Part shown: positions 1-11,100 of the stretch, in pieces
How the letters are laid out: every line of letters begins with the position of its first letter
How positions within the stretch are numbered: the first letter of the stretch is position 1
NCBI GenBank assembly: GCA_965279165.1
Contig: OZ257140.1
Coordinates: 1,054,001-1,118,000 of the forward strand
Length of the DNA: 64,000 nt
Direction: 5' to 3'
Source of the DNA: JBAYIE01 sp965279165
GTDB taxonomy: Bacteria > Bacteroidota > Bacteroidia > UKL13-3
The notes under the pieces: model-generated
What the model was told of the DNA's origin: nothing
The model's input: the letters and a program-made list of their open reading frames with translations, nothing else
Databases searched by the model: none
Translations under genes and position numbers: made by a program

Positions 1-3000
1 GCAATACTATCGATATATGAACCTAAGTATTCGTGAGCACCTAATACTGTTTGGCTGATTGATCTGGTGTTACCATCGATGTCATAAACTACCTGAGGCA
101 ATACTTTACCGCTTCCGAATATTGGACTCGCAGTTGCAGCCGGTATATATAAGTTTGTATCGTTTGTAAACGGTGTTACAAAGCTCATTGACAACGTATC
201 TTGATTGGTAAACTTAGATAAAGTATCTACTGTTCTGTATCTAACCGGTGTTCCTGTTGCGCTTGATGCTAAAACGATATTTGTTGAATTCAATGAATTT
301 ACAAAGTAGTTATTGTATTCGCTGGCAGTAAACACGTTAGTTGCTGCTCCAACCAATACGGCATATGCGAAACCGGTACCGCTAGGACGACCATGAGTAT
401 TTTGGAAAATGTTGTTCATTGAACTAACACCACCTCTGATTGCACTACCTAAGAATAAACAAGCGGAAGTTCCGTTTGTAACTGTTGAGCTAGCGTTTAA
501 TCCAAGGTTGATAGAGTTATTCCAAAGATTTAATCCGTAGTTATTGATAACACCTCCTCCGTCGACAACAATACCAAATGGACTTGCAATTGCAACGTTT
601 GGTGTGGTGTTGGTTCCAGGACCGGCAATACCCGATATCATGTTATTAAACATGGTGATATTACGGGTTGAGGTTGCTCCTAAACTTACATAAATACCAT
701 ATGCACCACCTGCTGCGGTAGTATTTTCAATCTTAGAAATGATATTGTTTGAAATGGTAATATTGGTATCGGTAGCCACCTGACCAGAAAGGTTAGATAA
801 CTCAATACCTCTATTGTTTGCGAATCCTTTTAAGCTGTTGCGGATGGTATTACCATCTACTTTAGCACCGGATTGTGCACTCAAGAATATACCTGCGCAA
901 TTTGCAGCACCACCAAAGAAATCAGTAGGAGTTGTACCACCTATATTGTTGGTTCCTCCGATGATATTGTCTTCGATTACGTTTCCTACATCCTGGGTGT
1001 TTGCAACCCCTGTTGTAGCAGCTGATAATCCCTGAACATAAATACCATTGCGAACTGCCATGATATTGTTGTTGGCAAATGTATTGTTGTTGTTACCTGA
1101 TAATGAAATATTGGAAGGAGTTGTACTAACACCACCCATATAAATACCGGCAAATGTATTGATACCACTTACGGTTGAATTACCTATGATATTACAGTTT
1201 TCGATAACCACATTGGTTGTTGGTAAATTTTGTGCAGTTACATCAATCACTTTTGCTGTGGTTGCTGTAGCAACAGAAGGCAACATAATGGTTAGATTTC
1301 TGGTAGTAGTACCATTGTTTGAACCGTCGATGCTGAAATAAGAAGCACCGGCAATACGAATTACACTGCTATTTGCTCCGTAAGGTGCAAAAACTCCTGT
1401 AGTTCTGATGGTATCATTTCTTGTTGCATCCGGCGATAAAACAATTGGACGGTTTGCATTCATTCTTGGATAATCCAATAATGCTGCAATTAGTGTATCA
1501 CCCTCTCCTGCATATCCTGTACTGATTAATAACTTAATCGCGTTTACCGGAGCACCAAAGTTATCAACCCCATTGGCATTGATATATTGGAAAGCACGGT
1601 TAATAGTTGCAAAACTACCAGAATTAGGATTTGAAGTTGTCGGAGGATTTTGAATACCATTAATCAAATATGTTCCGCCACCTGCTAAAGGTGCAAAGTT
1701 TTGACTGAATTGTACTGCTCCAATATTGGTTAATGGAGTAGGACGGGCATTGTTATAAATATCTGTAGTAACTGTAGTTAAACTAGCTGCACCATTAGCA
1801 ATCGCTCCTGATAAAGATGGATCAACATCCGGTAATGTATCGTTAAAGAATGCAGGAGGAATAAAGTAAGAACCGATATCTTGAGCAGTATAAGCTCTCC
1901 ATGCAGCTAAGCTGTTATAACCCAAAGCACCGTTGGATGAGCAACCGATAAATCCGGTTGATCCTACTGCTCCGGCATAATATGCGTTAAAGTTAGAAGC
2001 TCCGTTTGGAATGCGTAATGGTCCATTACCTGCGGTAGAACCAGAACCAATAAATACAGCATACACATTTCCGGTTCCGGAAGTGCGACCCATTGTATTG
2101 GATAATATATTACCATGTAAAGAAACACCACCCGCAATTGCAGTATTTAAAGATACGCAACTTGATGAAGATCCATTTGCCAATACATTACCTGACAATT
2201 GAATGGAGTTAAAGTTGATGCTTAATCCAAGGTTATTTACTGTTCCCGGTGCATCTACGAAAATACCCATTGGGTTACTGGTAGAGTTGTTGGTACCGGA
2301 TCCGGATGCCAATATTTTGGCAATAGAGTTATTTACAATTGTAATTGCTCTTAACGAATCCGTTCCTAAATTTACACGGATACCATAAGTAACTGTATTA
2401 CCAACGGTACCAGCATTCAGGTTATAAATAAAATTACCGGATATGGTAATTGCTGAATCTTTTCCGTTGTTTTCGCTTAAAGAGTTGATATCAATTCCTT
2501 TGAAACCTGAAGAAGCTGCAACAGGAATGGTATTTTTAATTGTATTTCCTTTAACAAGGGAAGAAACAACCGCTTTCAAAGTGATACCACCTTGATCATC
2601 TGCCAAATTAGAGTTACCTCCAATATAGGTAGTTGGCATGGTTCCTAAATTAGGTGTTGTTCCTCCGATGGTATTTCCAAGGATATTCCAGTTGCGGTTT
2701 TGACCACCTGCGATATTTGCACCTCTTACATAAATTCCATTACGAACTGCCTGAATCAGGTTGTTTTCAATGGTGATATTATTGCTTTGGGCTACTGTTG
2801 AACTTGAAGATGGAGTTGCACCTGTTGGTGTATGGTAACCATGATAAATACCGGCATAAGTATTAATTGCAGTAGTTGTAGATTGTCCGGTTAAGATACA
2901 ATTTTTAACGGTTACATTACTAATAGCTGAAGTATCTGAAGCAACCAAGGAAATAACTTTGGTATTGTTGTTGTTACCACTCGATGCTACCATGATGGTT

Positions 3001-5153
3001 AATTTTTTGCTTCTTCCATCAATCGTGAAGTACTTGGTACCTACCAAACGTAAAACTGCATAATGATTTGGATAAGCAGAATTAGGCGACGAAATGGTAT
3101 CTTCATAACCGGAAGCAATTCCTAGCTGTACCATACGTGCACTGTTGGTTCCCGGATATTCGAATATTGGTGGGATAAATTTGCTTTCTTTCGCATAGCC
3201 GGTATTCAAATTTAAGAACACTGTTCCAGCACCTGTTACGCCATAAGCATTTATATAAGTTACCGCATCTGCAACGCTTGCAAAAGAACCTGCTCCGCCG
3301 GCTCCACCTACAGGATATGAATTAACTCCGTTAATTTCATATACATTACCACCCCATAAAGCATAATTTGCATTGGCAACATCCGGTGTAAATTCATACG
3401 CTCCAATTGAAGGTGCGCTGCCACTTCTAGTTGTTCCATTGATATCTTTGGTAATTTCAGCAATAGGAACCCCTGAGTTACCCAATAATGATGGTGTATT
3501 ATTAGCAATAGACATGGTTGAATCGTTAACCCCGATAAATGGAGGTAAGGTATTCATGTTATTGGTACCACTGGTAGCTTCATTTATTTCTCGGGTACTG
3601 GTACGAATCTTTCCATTCATATAACCCAATACAGATCCACTGCCTCGGAAGTTATTTACATAAAACGCGTTGTTACTAGATTGGCTGAATGGTCGGCCGG
3701 TAGTTGAAAGTGTAATTACACCAAAACCGGTAGCCATAACTCCGTTTGCTGTACCTGAACGTCCCATGCGGTTTGAGAAAAGGTTATTCGCCATTTTAAC
3801 TCCACCGGTTACTGTTGATCCCAAAACAAGACACGAAGAGAATCCTCCATTTAATAAGGTATCTCCATATAAGTTAATTGTATTGTGGTAAATATTGTAT
3901 CCGGCATTTGCTGAATTGTCTTCGATTAGAATACCAATTGGATACAAATAGGATGCGATAGCATTTCCTGAATTGTTCGTAGTTAAATTACCGATTGCAT
4001 TATTGGAAATGGTATTATTTAAAGGCCAAGTATGCGATCCAAGAGCAATACGAATACCATAAGTTCCGGTATTGGTAGTGGCGGTATTGGAATGGTTATA
4101 AATTCTATTTCCATTAATGGTACAGTTACTGTCTAAAGATAAGGAACCTGCATCTGAAGAAAGTGCAATACCTCTGTATCCACCCAAGGCGGATCCAATC
4201 ATACTGTTTTTAATAATATTTCCCGAAACATTGGCATTTGCTTGTCCTGAAATTAAAATACCTGCAGCTAAAGCTCCACCTACAAATGTTGTTGGAACTA
4301 ATTGACCGGTTGGAATGGAACCTCCAATTAAATTGTTGGTTACAGTAAGGTTATAATCATGGTTACCCAAGGCGGTACCAATACCCCTTGCATAAACACC
4401 ATAAATAACCGCTTGAATTACGTTATTATGAATGGTTATATTTTGGTTTCTTTTGATTGGATTAGAAGGGGTTGTTGCACCACCAATGTAAAACCCTGCA
4501 TAGGTATTCACAGCTGTTGTGCTGCTTTGACCTGTAATTACGCAGTTTTTTACAGTAACAAACTGGCAACCGTTTTGACCAATACCATTAAAATGGATAA
4601 GGCGGTTAAGGTTACTGGTTGAAGCTACCGGCATGCGGAAAGTCAAGTTTCTTTCACCTGTATTACTTTCCCCATCGATGGTGAAATACTGAACACCATT
4701 AAATGTGAACATACTGGTGTTGTTTGCCACACTGGCTGAAGTAGAAATGGTATCATTTAAACCAGGAGCGAGCTTTAAAACCACGGGTCTGTTAGGACTC
4801 ATAAAATTATAGCCGCCAATGGTTGCATCCCCTAAGGAAATTAGAGAAGTTTCTACACCATTAAAACCACTTGTCATTAAAAATGTAATGGTTCCTGTAG
4901 TAGATGGATCAACCCCGTTTATTGTCAAAGCAGGGAAAATTCCGGTTGTGGTGGTAAAAGGCCCGCCTGTGTAGGCACCCATCAGGTTCTGAAAGGTGTC
5001 TTTTGGTGCCACCAAATCGGTTCCATTACCGTCAATCCAATAGGTAGAGCCGCCCTGGAAAGGCGCTTGGGCATAAGATTTGCTTAGCCCCATAACTACC
5101 AGAAACGCAAACGCTTTCAAAAGCGAATAGAGATTAGTAGAGGTTGTTTTCAT
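1..5153 (-). CDS. Giant secreted beta-helix repeat surface protein (partial, C-terminus beyond left edge)
   Basis: This frame stays open from an ATG at 5153 to the window edge, giving about 1,717 visible residues. It starts with a clear signal peptide (MKTTSTNLYSLLKAF..., cleavage near SYAQA). The rest is Asn/Thr/Gly-rich, with recurring runs such as NNIITI, YGIYV and GGxxxxGNxI, as in right-handed parallel beta-helix surface proteins. At least three tandem modules of about 1.7 kb are visible; their starts align at TYWIDGNG (near 5047), VYEINGV (near 3346) and TYLINGI (near 1674). Each continues through FTIDG or FSIDG, NTYAGIY and NGIYVRG-like motifs. The same frame reads through both module boundaries, so I see no frameshift. 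Near the left edge it reads DIDGNTRSI. A T9SS sorting domain probably lies outside the window. Ligand and role are unknown; adhesion is a guess from the family type. The gene starts 54 bp after the OstA-like stop and may be cotranscribed with it. Confidence 0.85.
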   Translation of the reverse strand, partial: MKTTSTNLYSLLKAFAFLVVMGLSKSYAQAPFQGGSTYWIDGNGTDLVAPKDTFQNLMGAYTGGPFTTTTGIFPALTINGVDPSTTGTITFLMTSGFNGVETSLISLGDATIGGYNFMSPNRPVVLKLAPGLNDTISTSASVANNTSMFTFNGVQYFTIDGESNTGERNLTFRMPVASTSNLNRLIHFNGIGQNGCQFVTVKNCVITGQSSTTAVNTYAGFYIGGATTPSNPIKRNQNITIHNNVIQAVIYGVYARGIGTALGNHDYNLTVTNNLIGGSIPTGQLVPTTFVGGALAAGILISGQANANVSGNIIKNSMIGSALGGYRGIALSSDAGSLSLDSNCTINGNRIYNHSNTATTNTGTYGIRIALGSHTWPLNNTISNNAIGNLTTNNSGNAIASYLYPIGILIEDNSANAGYNIYHNTINLYGDTLLNGGFSSCLVLGSTVTGGVKMANNLFSNRMGRSGTANGVMATGFGVITLSTTGRPFSQSSNNAFYVNNFRGSGSVLGYMNGKIRTSTREINEATSGTNNMNTLPPFIGVNDSTMSIANNTPSLLGNSGVPIAEITKDINGTTRSGSAPSIGAYEFTPDVANANYALWGGNVYEINGVNSYPVGGAGGAGSFASVADAVTYINAYGVTGAGTVFLNLNTGYAKESKFIPPIFEYPGTNSARMVQLGIASGYEDTISSPNSAYPNHYAVLRLVGTKYFTIDGRSKKLTIMVASSGNNNNTKVISLVASDTSAISNVTVKNCILTGQSTTTAINTYAGIYHGYHTPTGATPSSSSTVAQSNNITIENNLIQAVRNGIYVRGANIAGGQNRNWNILGNTIGGTTPNLGTMPTTYIGGNSNLADDQGGITLKAVVSSLVKGNTIKNTIPVAASSGFKGIDINSLSENNGKDSAITISGNFIYNLNAGTVGNTVTYGIRVNLGTDSLRAITIVNNSIAKILASGSGTNNSTSNPMGIFVDAPGTVNNLGLSINFNSIQLSGNVLANGSSSSCVSLNTAIAGGVSLHGNILSNTMGRTSGTGNVYAVFIGSGSTAGNGPLRIPNGASNFNAYYAGAVGSTGFIGCSSNGALGYNSLAAWRAYTAQDIGSYFIPPAFFNDTLPDVDPSLSGAIANGAASLTTVTTDIYNNARPTPLTNIGAVQFSQNFAPLAGGGTYLINGIQNPPTTSNPNSGSFATINRAFQYINANGVDNFGAPVNAIKLLISTGYAGEGDTLIAALLDYPRMNANRPIVLSPDATRNDTIRTTGVFAPYGANSSVIRIAGASYFSIDGSNNGTTTRNLTIMLPSVATATTAKVIDVTAQNLPTTNVVIENCNIIGNSTVSGINTFAGIYMGGVSTTPSNISLSGNNNNTFANNNIMAVRNGIYVQGLSAATTGVANTQDVGNVIEDNIIGGTNNIGGTTPTDFFGGAANCAGIFLSAQSGAKVDGNTIRNSLKGFANNRGIELSNLSGQVATDTNITISNNIISKIENTTAAGGAYGIYVSLGATSTRNITMFNNMISGIAGPGTNTTPNVAIASPFGIVVDGGGVINNYGLNLWNNSINLGLNASSTVTNGTSACLFLGSAIRGGVSSMNNIFQNTHGRPSGTGFAYAVLVGAATNVFTASEYNNYFVNSLNSTNIVLASSATGTPVRYRTVDTLSKFTNQDTLSMSFVTPFTNDTNLYIPAATASPIFGSGKVLPQVVYDIDGNTRSISQTVLGAHEYLGSYIDSI

Positions 5154-5207
5154 ATATAATTTATTCATAATATTTTTAGCTATACGTAAAACCAAAGTTT
5201 GTGAATT

Positions 5208-6758
5208 TTATTGATAAATCAAAGCGGGAATTAAGTTTTTTTTAAAAAAAATGCTTTTTCTATAGAAATGCTTCATAATCAGCACAGGTGTAGGCCTTAA
5301 ATTATTCAACCAGACAAAGCCTTTTAGCCTTAATTGCTCCGGCTTTAAATTTATCATCGGGTGAAACACCGAAACCGGCTTATTTATAAAATTACAGGAG
5401 GCTATTTTATTCCCTATAAAGTTAAAATCCATTTCGCTACAATCAATTTCGTTTACGCCAACAAAATCCGAGTCTTCTTTGACATAATAAATGCTCTGCC
5501 CGTTACCATTTACATGCATATATCGTATGGCGTTATCTTCAAAAAAACCATACATGTTTTTTCCTTTGATTTGGTTATAGAGTTTGGCCGCTTCTCTGGA
5601 TATTAGAAATGCATTCCCACGTAGCACAAAGGAGTCTAATTGGTTATTTACCAAAAACAATTCAATGGTATCGGAAGTAATCTGATTAGAGCCACTCCAC
5701 ATCACCGGTTTTTTATACAAAGTGATGCATGAATCGGTTCGGTCGTAAAGCAACGAATCGCATATTGCCTGCATGTCCGATTTCAAGAGTTTAACATGTG
5801 CATAAGCTCTCACCAGTTGTTTTGTTTTGTCTTTGCTTTGGTAAGAAAAAATTGTATCGGCGAAAACAAACATAGAATCATTTTGCATGTATTGTTTTGC
5901 CACCGCTTTTTTAGTCACGTAAAATTCATTCGACTTTCCACGCATTTCTGCATAATCACCATAAACAATTATTTTATTGACGGTATCAAAGATTTCGATA
6001 TTGTTATACGCTTTGCCAAATTGGTTTAGCTTTTCATAATAGATACTATCTGCTGCAAGAATATTAGATTTACTCGCTACAACAGAGTTCTTTCCGAACA
6101 TGGCTATTTGCTTCTCGGTATCATACTGTCCGGATTTGCAGAACAACCTATCGTTGTAACTTATTATCCTAGTTGGTCCGAAAAAATAAGCAACCCTTGT
6201 ACGTGTATTATATTTTAGTGTATCGGTATAAATATTATAATCCGGGTGGTTTAATACCACATTGTTTTTAAAGAAATTTTCTTTGGTATTCGCAAAATAA
6301 TAACCGCTTTTACTGGTCAAAACATTTTTTCCGTTTACAATCTTTCCCCCATTAACATAATAACCATAATTGGATTGCATATCATAATCAAGCGAAGGGG
6401 ATGTTATGGTCATATCACGATCAACCATTTTTGCATTTCCTTTTAAAGTGGCATGCTTTGTATTTCCTTCATAATTTAATTGGTCGCCATATAAGAAAAT
6501 ACTATCGTGATGGATTATCCGCACATTTCCAAATGCCTCCACCCTATTTATTTCATCGTACTGATAAGCACTATCACAAAACAACAAAGTGCCGCTTTGT
6601 TTAAATCGTACATCTCCAATCAATCGTTTTACTTTACCGGTAGCTTGTAAATCGAAAACCAAACTATTTGCATTCAATAACTGCACCTTATCCTGGCTTT
6701 GGGCTGCTACTTGCAACCCAATCAAAAGCAATAAATAAACAAAAAGTATTCTTACCAT
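5208..6758 (-). CDS. OstA-like (LptA/LptD N-terminal type) periplasmic protein
   Basis: The protein has 516 residues with an N-terminal signal peptide (MVRILFVYLLLLIGLQVAAQ). It is built from repeated beta-strand pairs of the OstA/LptA kind, for example GKVKRLIGDVRFKQSG, FLYGDQLNYEG and TLKGNAKMVDR near residues 40-115, and later YGDYAEMRG. The OstA fold forms an open lipid-binding groove that carries lipopolysaccharide through the periplasm, so a role in lipid or LPS export is likely by family. The ATG at 6758 is preferred over the TTG one codon upstream. A perfect -7 type box on the minus strand (TAGTTTTG, 6772-6779) would give a leader of only about 9 bases. It is divergent from tilS and upstream of the giant beta-helix gene. 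No other LPS export gene is adjacent. Confidence 0.85.
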   Translation of the reverse strand: MVRILFVYLLLLIGLQVAAQSQDKVQLLNANSLVFDLQATGKVKRLIGDVRFKQSGTLLFCDSAYQYDEINRVEAFGNVRIIHHDSIFLYGDQLNYEGNTKHATLKGNAKMVDRDMTITSPSLDYDMQSNYGYYVNGGKIVNGKNVLTSKSGYYFANTKENFFKNNVVLNHPDYNIYTDTLKYNTRTRVAYFFGPTRIISYNDRLFCKSGQYDTEKQIAMFGKNSVVASKSNILAADSIYYEKLNQFGKAYNNIEIFDTVNKIIVYGDYAEMRGKSNEFYVTKKAVAKQYMQNDSMFVFADTIFSYQSKDKTKQLVRAYAHVKLLKSDMQAICDSLLYDRTDSCITLYKKPVMWSGSNQITSDTIELFLVNNQLDSFVLRGNAFLISREAAKLYNQIKGKNMYGFFEDNAIRYMHVNGNGQSIYYVKEDSDFVGVNEIDCSEMDFNFIGNKIASCNFINKPVSVFHPMINLKPEQLRLKGFVWLNNLRPTPVLIMKHFYRKSIFFKKNLIPALIYQ

Positions 6759-6791
6759 CAATTATTAGTTCCAAAACTATACAATTCCACA

Positions 6792-6799
6792 TAATTTTG
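6792..6799 (+). promoter_or_regulatory. Candidate -7 box of tilS
   Basis: TAATTTTG matches the Bacteroidota -7 consensus TAnnTTTG at every fixed position. It lies 5 bases before the tilS ATG, so the transcript would be leaderless or nearly so. No good -33 TTTG is seen at the usual distance. The divergent OstA-like gene has its own -7-like box at 6772-6779, so the two promoters would share this 46-bp gap. Confidence 0.4.
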
Positions 6800-6804
6800 A
6801 CCTA

Positions 6805-8139
6805 ATGATTTCACAAGAAGCATACCAGTTTCATCTCAAGTCAATTACCGTTAATCCGGAATCACATAAATACCTTCTGGCTGTAAGTGGCGGAGCCGAC
6901 TCTATGTGTATGCTTAACTTATTTTTAACTTATATACCTAAACAAATAGCAGTAGCACATTGTAATTTTCAACTTAGGGGAAAAGAAAGTAAAATGGACG
7001 AAAGTTTGGTAGAACAATATTGTTTTAAAAACCAAATTACATTTTACAAAAAGTCGTTCGACACTTTAAAAGAAAGTAAAAACACCGGGAAAGGAATTCA
7101 AGAAATTGCGCGGACTTTACGATACGAGTGGTTTAACCAATTGGCTAAACAACATGGCTATGATTATATCGTTACCGCACATCATGCCGACGACAATGCC
7201 GAAACTGTTTTGCTAAATATTATTCGTGGAGCAGGCTTAAATGGAATCGGTGGAATTTTACCTTTGAGTGAAAACAAATTAAGGCCATTACTAATTTTTA
7301 CTAAAAAGGAAATTCTTGAATTTGTTTATCAAAATCAAATTCCATTTAGAGATGATATTTCGAACAATGAAAGCAAATACAACCGGAATTATTTGAGAAA
7401 TGAAATTATTCCCAAGCTTCAAAAAATCAATCCGGCTTTTGTGAAACATGCAAATGAACTTGCAGAACATAGCCAGGATGCATTGCAATTAATTCAACAT
7501 TGTATAATCCGGTTTATTGATCAATACTGTGAAGTTAATAATAACGGTATTACCATTCCCATTAACGAAGTTTCAGAAACAGGAAATCTTAAAACCTATC
7601 TCTATTATCTTTTGTCGCCTTATGGGTTTAACCGAACCACCATCCATGAGATTATACCGGCTCTTTCCGCACAAAACGGAAAACAATTTGAATCCGAAAA
7701 TTATGAAATGGTATTGGACAGAAAAGATATTGTAGTTAAAAGAAAAAACATTGAATCATTTCACACCACTAATTTTGAATTGCCTTTTCAATTCACTTAT
7801 CATTTAAAGCAATACGAACTTGCAATAATCCCCTATACGAAAGAAAAAGCTCCATCTTTTTCTTCGCATACTCTTTATCTGGATGCCGCAACAATTGATC
7901 TCAAGAATCTGGAATTACGAAATTGGCAACAAGGTGATAAATTCACACCACTTGGAATGCAACAACAAAAATTAGTAAGTGATTTCTTTATTGATAAAAA
8001 AATAAATCGTTTAGATAAGAAAAAAATTCTTCTCTTGTTATCCGATAAAAAAATCGTTGCGGTTATTCCTTATCAAATCAACAACACAAATAAAATAACA
8101 GCAGATACAACATCTGTTTTAAAAATATCTTGTACATAA
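6805..8139 (+). CDS. tilS: tRNA(Ile)-lysidine synthase
   Basis: TilS attaches lysine to C34 of the tRNA-Ile CAU anticodon using ATP, changing its reading from AUG to AUA; it acts in the cytoplasm and is essential in most bacteria. The 444-residue protein has the PP-loop ATP-binding motif SGGADS at residues 28-33. It also has the family block HHADDNAETVLLNIIRG near residues 131-147 and a C-terminal TilS domain containing NWQQGDKFTPLGM. Length is typical. The start is the first ATG, placed just behind a -7-like box. The gene stands alone and is closed by a strong hairpin at 8141-8175. Confidence 0.96.
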   Translation: MISQEAYQFHLKSITVNPESHKYLLAVSGGADSMCMLNLFLTYIPKQIAVAHCNFQLRGKESKMDESLVEQYCFKNQITFYKKSFDTLKESKNTGKGIQEIARTLRYEWFNQLAKQHGYDYIVTAHHADDNAETVLLNIIRGAGLNGIGGILPLSENKLRPLLIFTKKEILEFVYQNQIPFRDDISNNESKYNRNYLRNEIIPKLQKINPAFVKHANELAEHSQDALQLIQHCIIRFIDQYCEVNNNGITIPINEVSETGNLKTYLYYLLSPYGFNRTTIHEIIPALSAQNGKQFESENYEMVLDRKDIVVKRKNIESFHTTNFELPFQFTYHLKQYELAIIPYTKEKAPSFSSHTLYLDAATIDLKNLELRNWQQGDKFTPLGMQQQKLVSDFFIDKKINRLDKKKILLLLSDKKIVAVIPYQINNTNKITADTTSVLKISCT

Positions 8140-8140
8140 A

Positions 8141-8175
8141 AAAACGCGTCTACGGTTTTAACCGTGACGCGTTTT
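8141..8175. terminator. Bidirectional intrinsic terminator between tilS and the T9SS cargo gene
   Basis: AAAACGCGTC (8141-8150) pairs perfectly with GACGCGTTTT (8166-8175). A second inner stem ACGGTT (8152-8157) pairs with AACCGT (8160-8165) around a TT loop, leaving only T8151 bulged. A-runs and T-runs flank it, so it can end both tilS and the convergent gene whose stop is at 8194. Confidence 0.85.
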
Positions 8176-8193
8176 AATGCATATCGTTAAGGT

Positions 8194-11100
8194 CTATTTA
8201 CTGATTGTTACTTTGGTAGTAAACACCCTGTCGGTGCCATCTACTCTAATCAGATACATACCATCTTTTTCGTTGCTCAAATCAATCTGCGTAGTTCCGG
8301 ATAATTTATCAAATGTAAATTCTTTAACCAATGAACCGGTAATGCTAAATACTTTCACATTGCGAATTTCTCCTTTACCTAATTCAAGGTTGAAAATTCC
8401 TTTACCCGGATTTGGATACACATTTAATCCATCGCTAACATTTTGCAATTGTGCAATTCCGGTTGAAGGAAGCAATTGTAAGAAGCGTTGTTTTTGTTGT
8501 GCTTTATTACCTGATGCATCAACAGCATCATAATTAATTTGATACGTTCCGGGTTTATTTAAGGTAATAACTTTTGAATTATCGGAAATCGTTGGATGAC
8601 TATCATAGTTATCGGTTACTTTAATGGAAGAAGGATTCGCATCAATTAATTCCATAATCTGCGCTTCCGTTTTAGTTCCCATAACCACTACAACAGGATT
8701 TTCACCTAGCACTGTTATAACCGGTGCATCCAAATCCTTCACTTTTATAACTCTGTCAACCGATTGTTGATTTAAGAATTCATCAGTTGCAGTGTATGTA
8801 CGTTTGTATTCACCAAGTGAATTAAAGTTTACATTATCATAAGTGATATCAACCTGAACAGGATTGTTAAAATAATCTTTGGCTACTGCTCTTGGATCGT
8901 TATAATTACTATAAACTTTTACGGTAACATCTGAGGATCCTACAAGTGCTATAACTGGCTTAAAGGTATTGGTAACTTTTACATTTAGGGTGTACAATTC
9001 GGAAACATTTCCAGAACCGTCTGTAGCTAGATACGATAAGGAATAAATTCCTTGTTTTTCGATATCAATCGGATTGCTGTTTGCGGTACGAACCGGAACC
9101 AGATTTGTCCAATAATTATCATCTACACGTAAGTAAACATTTTCATCAAATGGTGTTTTGATTTGATGAACAACCAAGTTGGTATCGTTTATGGTACGGG
9201 TATGGATGGATGGTTTTTCAGAATCTCTCACAATGATAATTCGTTGCTTGGTAGCTATAAAACCATATGCATCCGATACAGAATAAGTGTAATTCCAAAT
9301 TCCCACATTTGCAGTATCCAAATTATTTGTTATCAATAACGAAGAACTTATGTCATTTCCATTATTATCTTTTGCTGTTGCACCGGCATCGGTATAAGAA
9401 TCTTTTCTTACTTCCAGGATTACCGTATCGCTGCCATTAAGCGTAATTTTTGGTCCGGTTTGGTTTAACTCAACCTGAACGGTACGGGTAACTGTATCCG
9501 ATATATTTCCATAATAATCCGATACAACATATCTCACGGTATAGTAACCAACATGGGTAACATCCACATCGCTGATTTTAACCATACGGGTAGAAATATT
9601 GCCTTCAATATTATCCATTGCAGTGGCACCTGCATCAATATATGGCAAGTTAATTTCTGTTTTTGCAACCGCTGGTCCAACCAGTGTGATAACCGGTTTC
9701 ACATTATCTTTTCCGATAGTAACTCCATGTTCTTCGTACACACCAAGTGTTGCTGAATAAGGAGTAATCGTTGAGAATGCAGCACTGGCACCAACAAGCA
9801 TACGAGATACTCCTAGCGAAGCATTCGCAGGAACCGTGAATTCGGTACTGTATTTAACCTTTAATTTGCGGTCTTCGCTGATAAGTGTTTCACCTGCATC
9901 CAAGTAATTTGCATTGCGGTTAAAATCAAGCCAAACCCTTAAGTTCATTGAATCTTGCGGGTCATTTCCGCGGTAAACATCTACCGTATATTTTCCTCCT
10001 CTGAACACCGTAGTTTTACTTAAGTTATACATTGGCTGGTAAGCGCTACCATCGGTTGGTTTGAGAGAAGTAGTAGTATCTATTCTACCTATATTTCCTA
10101 TCAAGGTTACCCGTACAATACCAAAATCTTCAACCGAACTGGTAGGCGTAAACTGGCTACCCGGACTTGGATAAGAAATTGTAGTTATATAATTAGTTTT
10201 CTTCTTTGAACTGTTACCAAAAGCATTGGTTGCAGTTAAAGTAACACTGTAATTGGTATTGGTATGCAAAAATACAATTGGATTTTGGCTGGTGGAATCA
10301 GTTCCTCCCAAATAAGATAAATTATTTGGTTCGAAACGCCATTTCCATTGGTTAGCACCATTGAAACTCATATCGTAAAGAGCAAAAGTATCGGTTGTTA
10401 AACCGGTGGTTTTGTTTACGGTAAAATCAGCAAAAGGAGCAAGAGAAGTAGGCAATACCAGGAAGGTTTTGCAAACAGTATCGCTGCTCACACAATTGTA
10501 TGATTTTAAACAAACTGTTTTACTCGTAGCAACCGAAACATTATATACCATAGATGGATTAACGGTAGTAGAATCAATACCTAAGCTTGGTTTATCTTTA
10601 CCAAAAACACCATCATCGTTGGTATCCCAAGCATAGTTTACATATTTACCGGAGCTTTGGTTTTGGAATACTACGCGATATCCTGAGTATATGGTATCCG
10701 GTGAAGTAAATGCCGCAACCGGAGTAGGATAAGTAGCTGCAGTAGATGACCAACGGATAAGGAATCCTGAATCATTAACTATGGTTGAAGGAGTGTTAGG
10801 AGCAACCGGTACATAAGTTATGTAAACGTTTTGTCCAACAAACCTGAATGTTTTTAAAGAATCTTTGTATGCGTTAATATCGTTACCACCCCAACGGCGT
10901 AAAATCTGGGCTCCGGGTAACAAACTGGTTTTAATATACAACGAATCACCGGGTGCGCTACTTCCGCCATTTTTCCGTAAGCGAAGTCGTTCCAATGTAA
11001 CGGTTATGGTATCAGCACATGGAGCGATACGGAATCCCTGCGCACAACCACTTGCAACATATTGCATACTTGCATTGTTGGTTAAGGTTGGCATTACTGC

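Noticed and set aside
814..4622. Several short frames inside the beta-helix gene on both strands
   Set aside because: All are shadows of the single long minus-strand frame running off the left edge.
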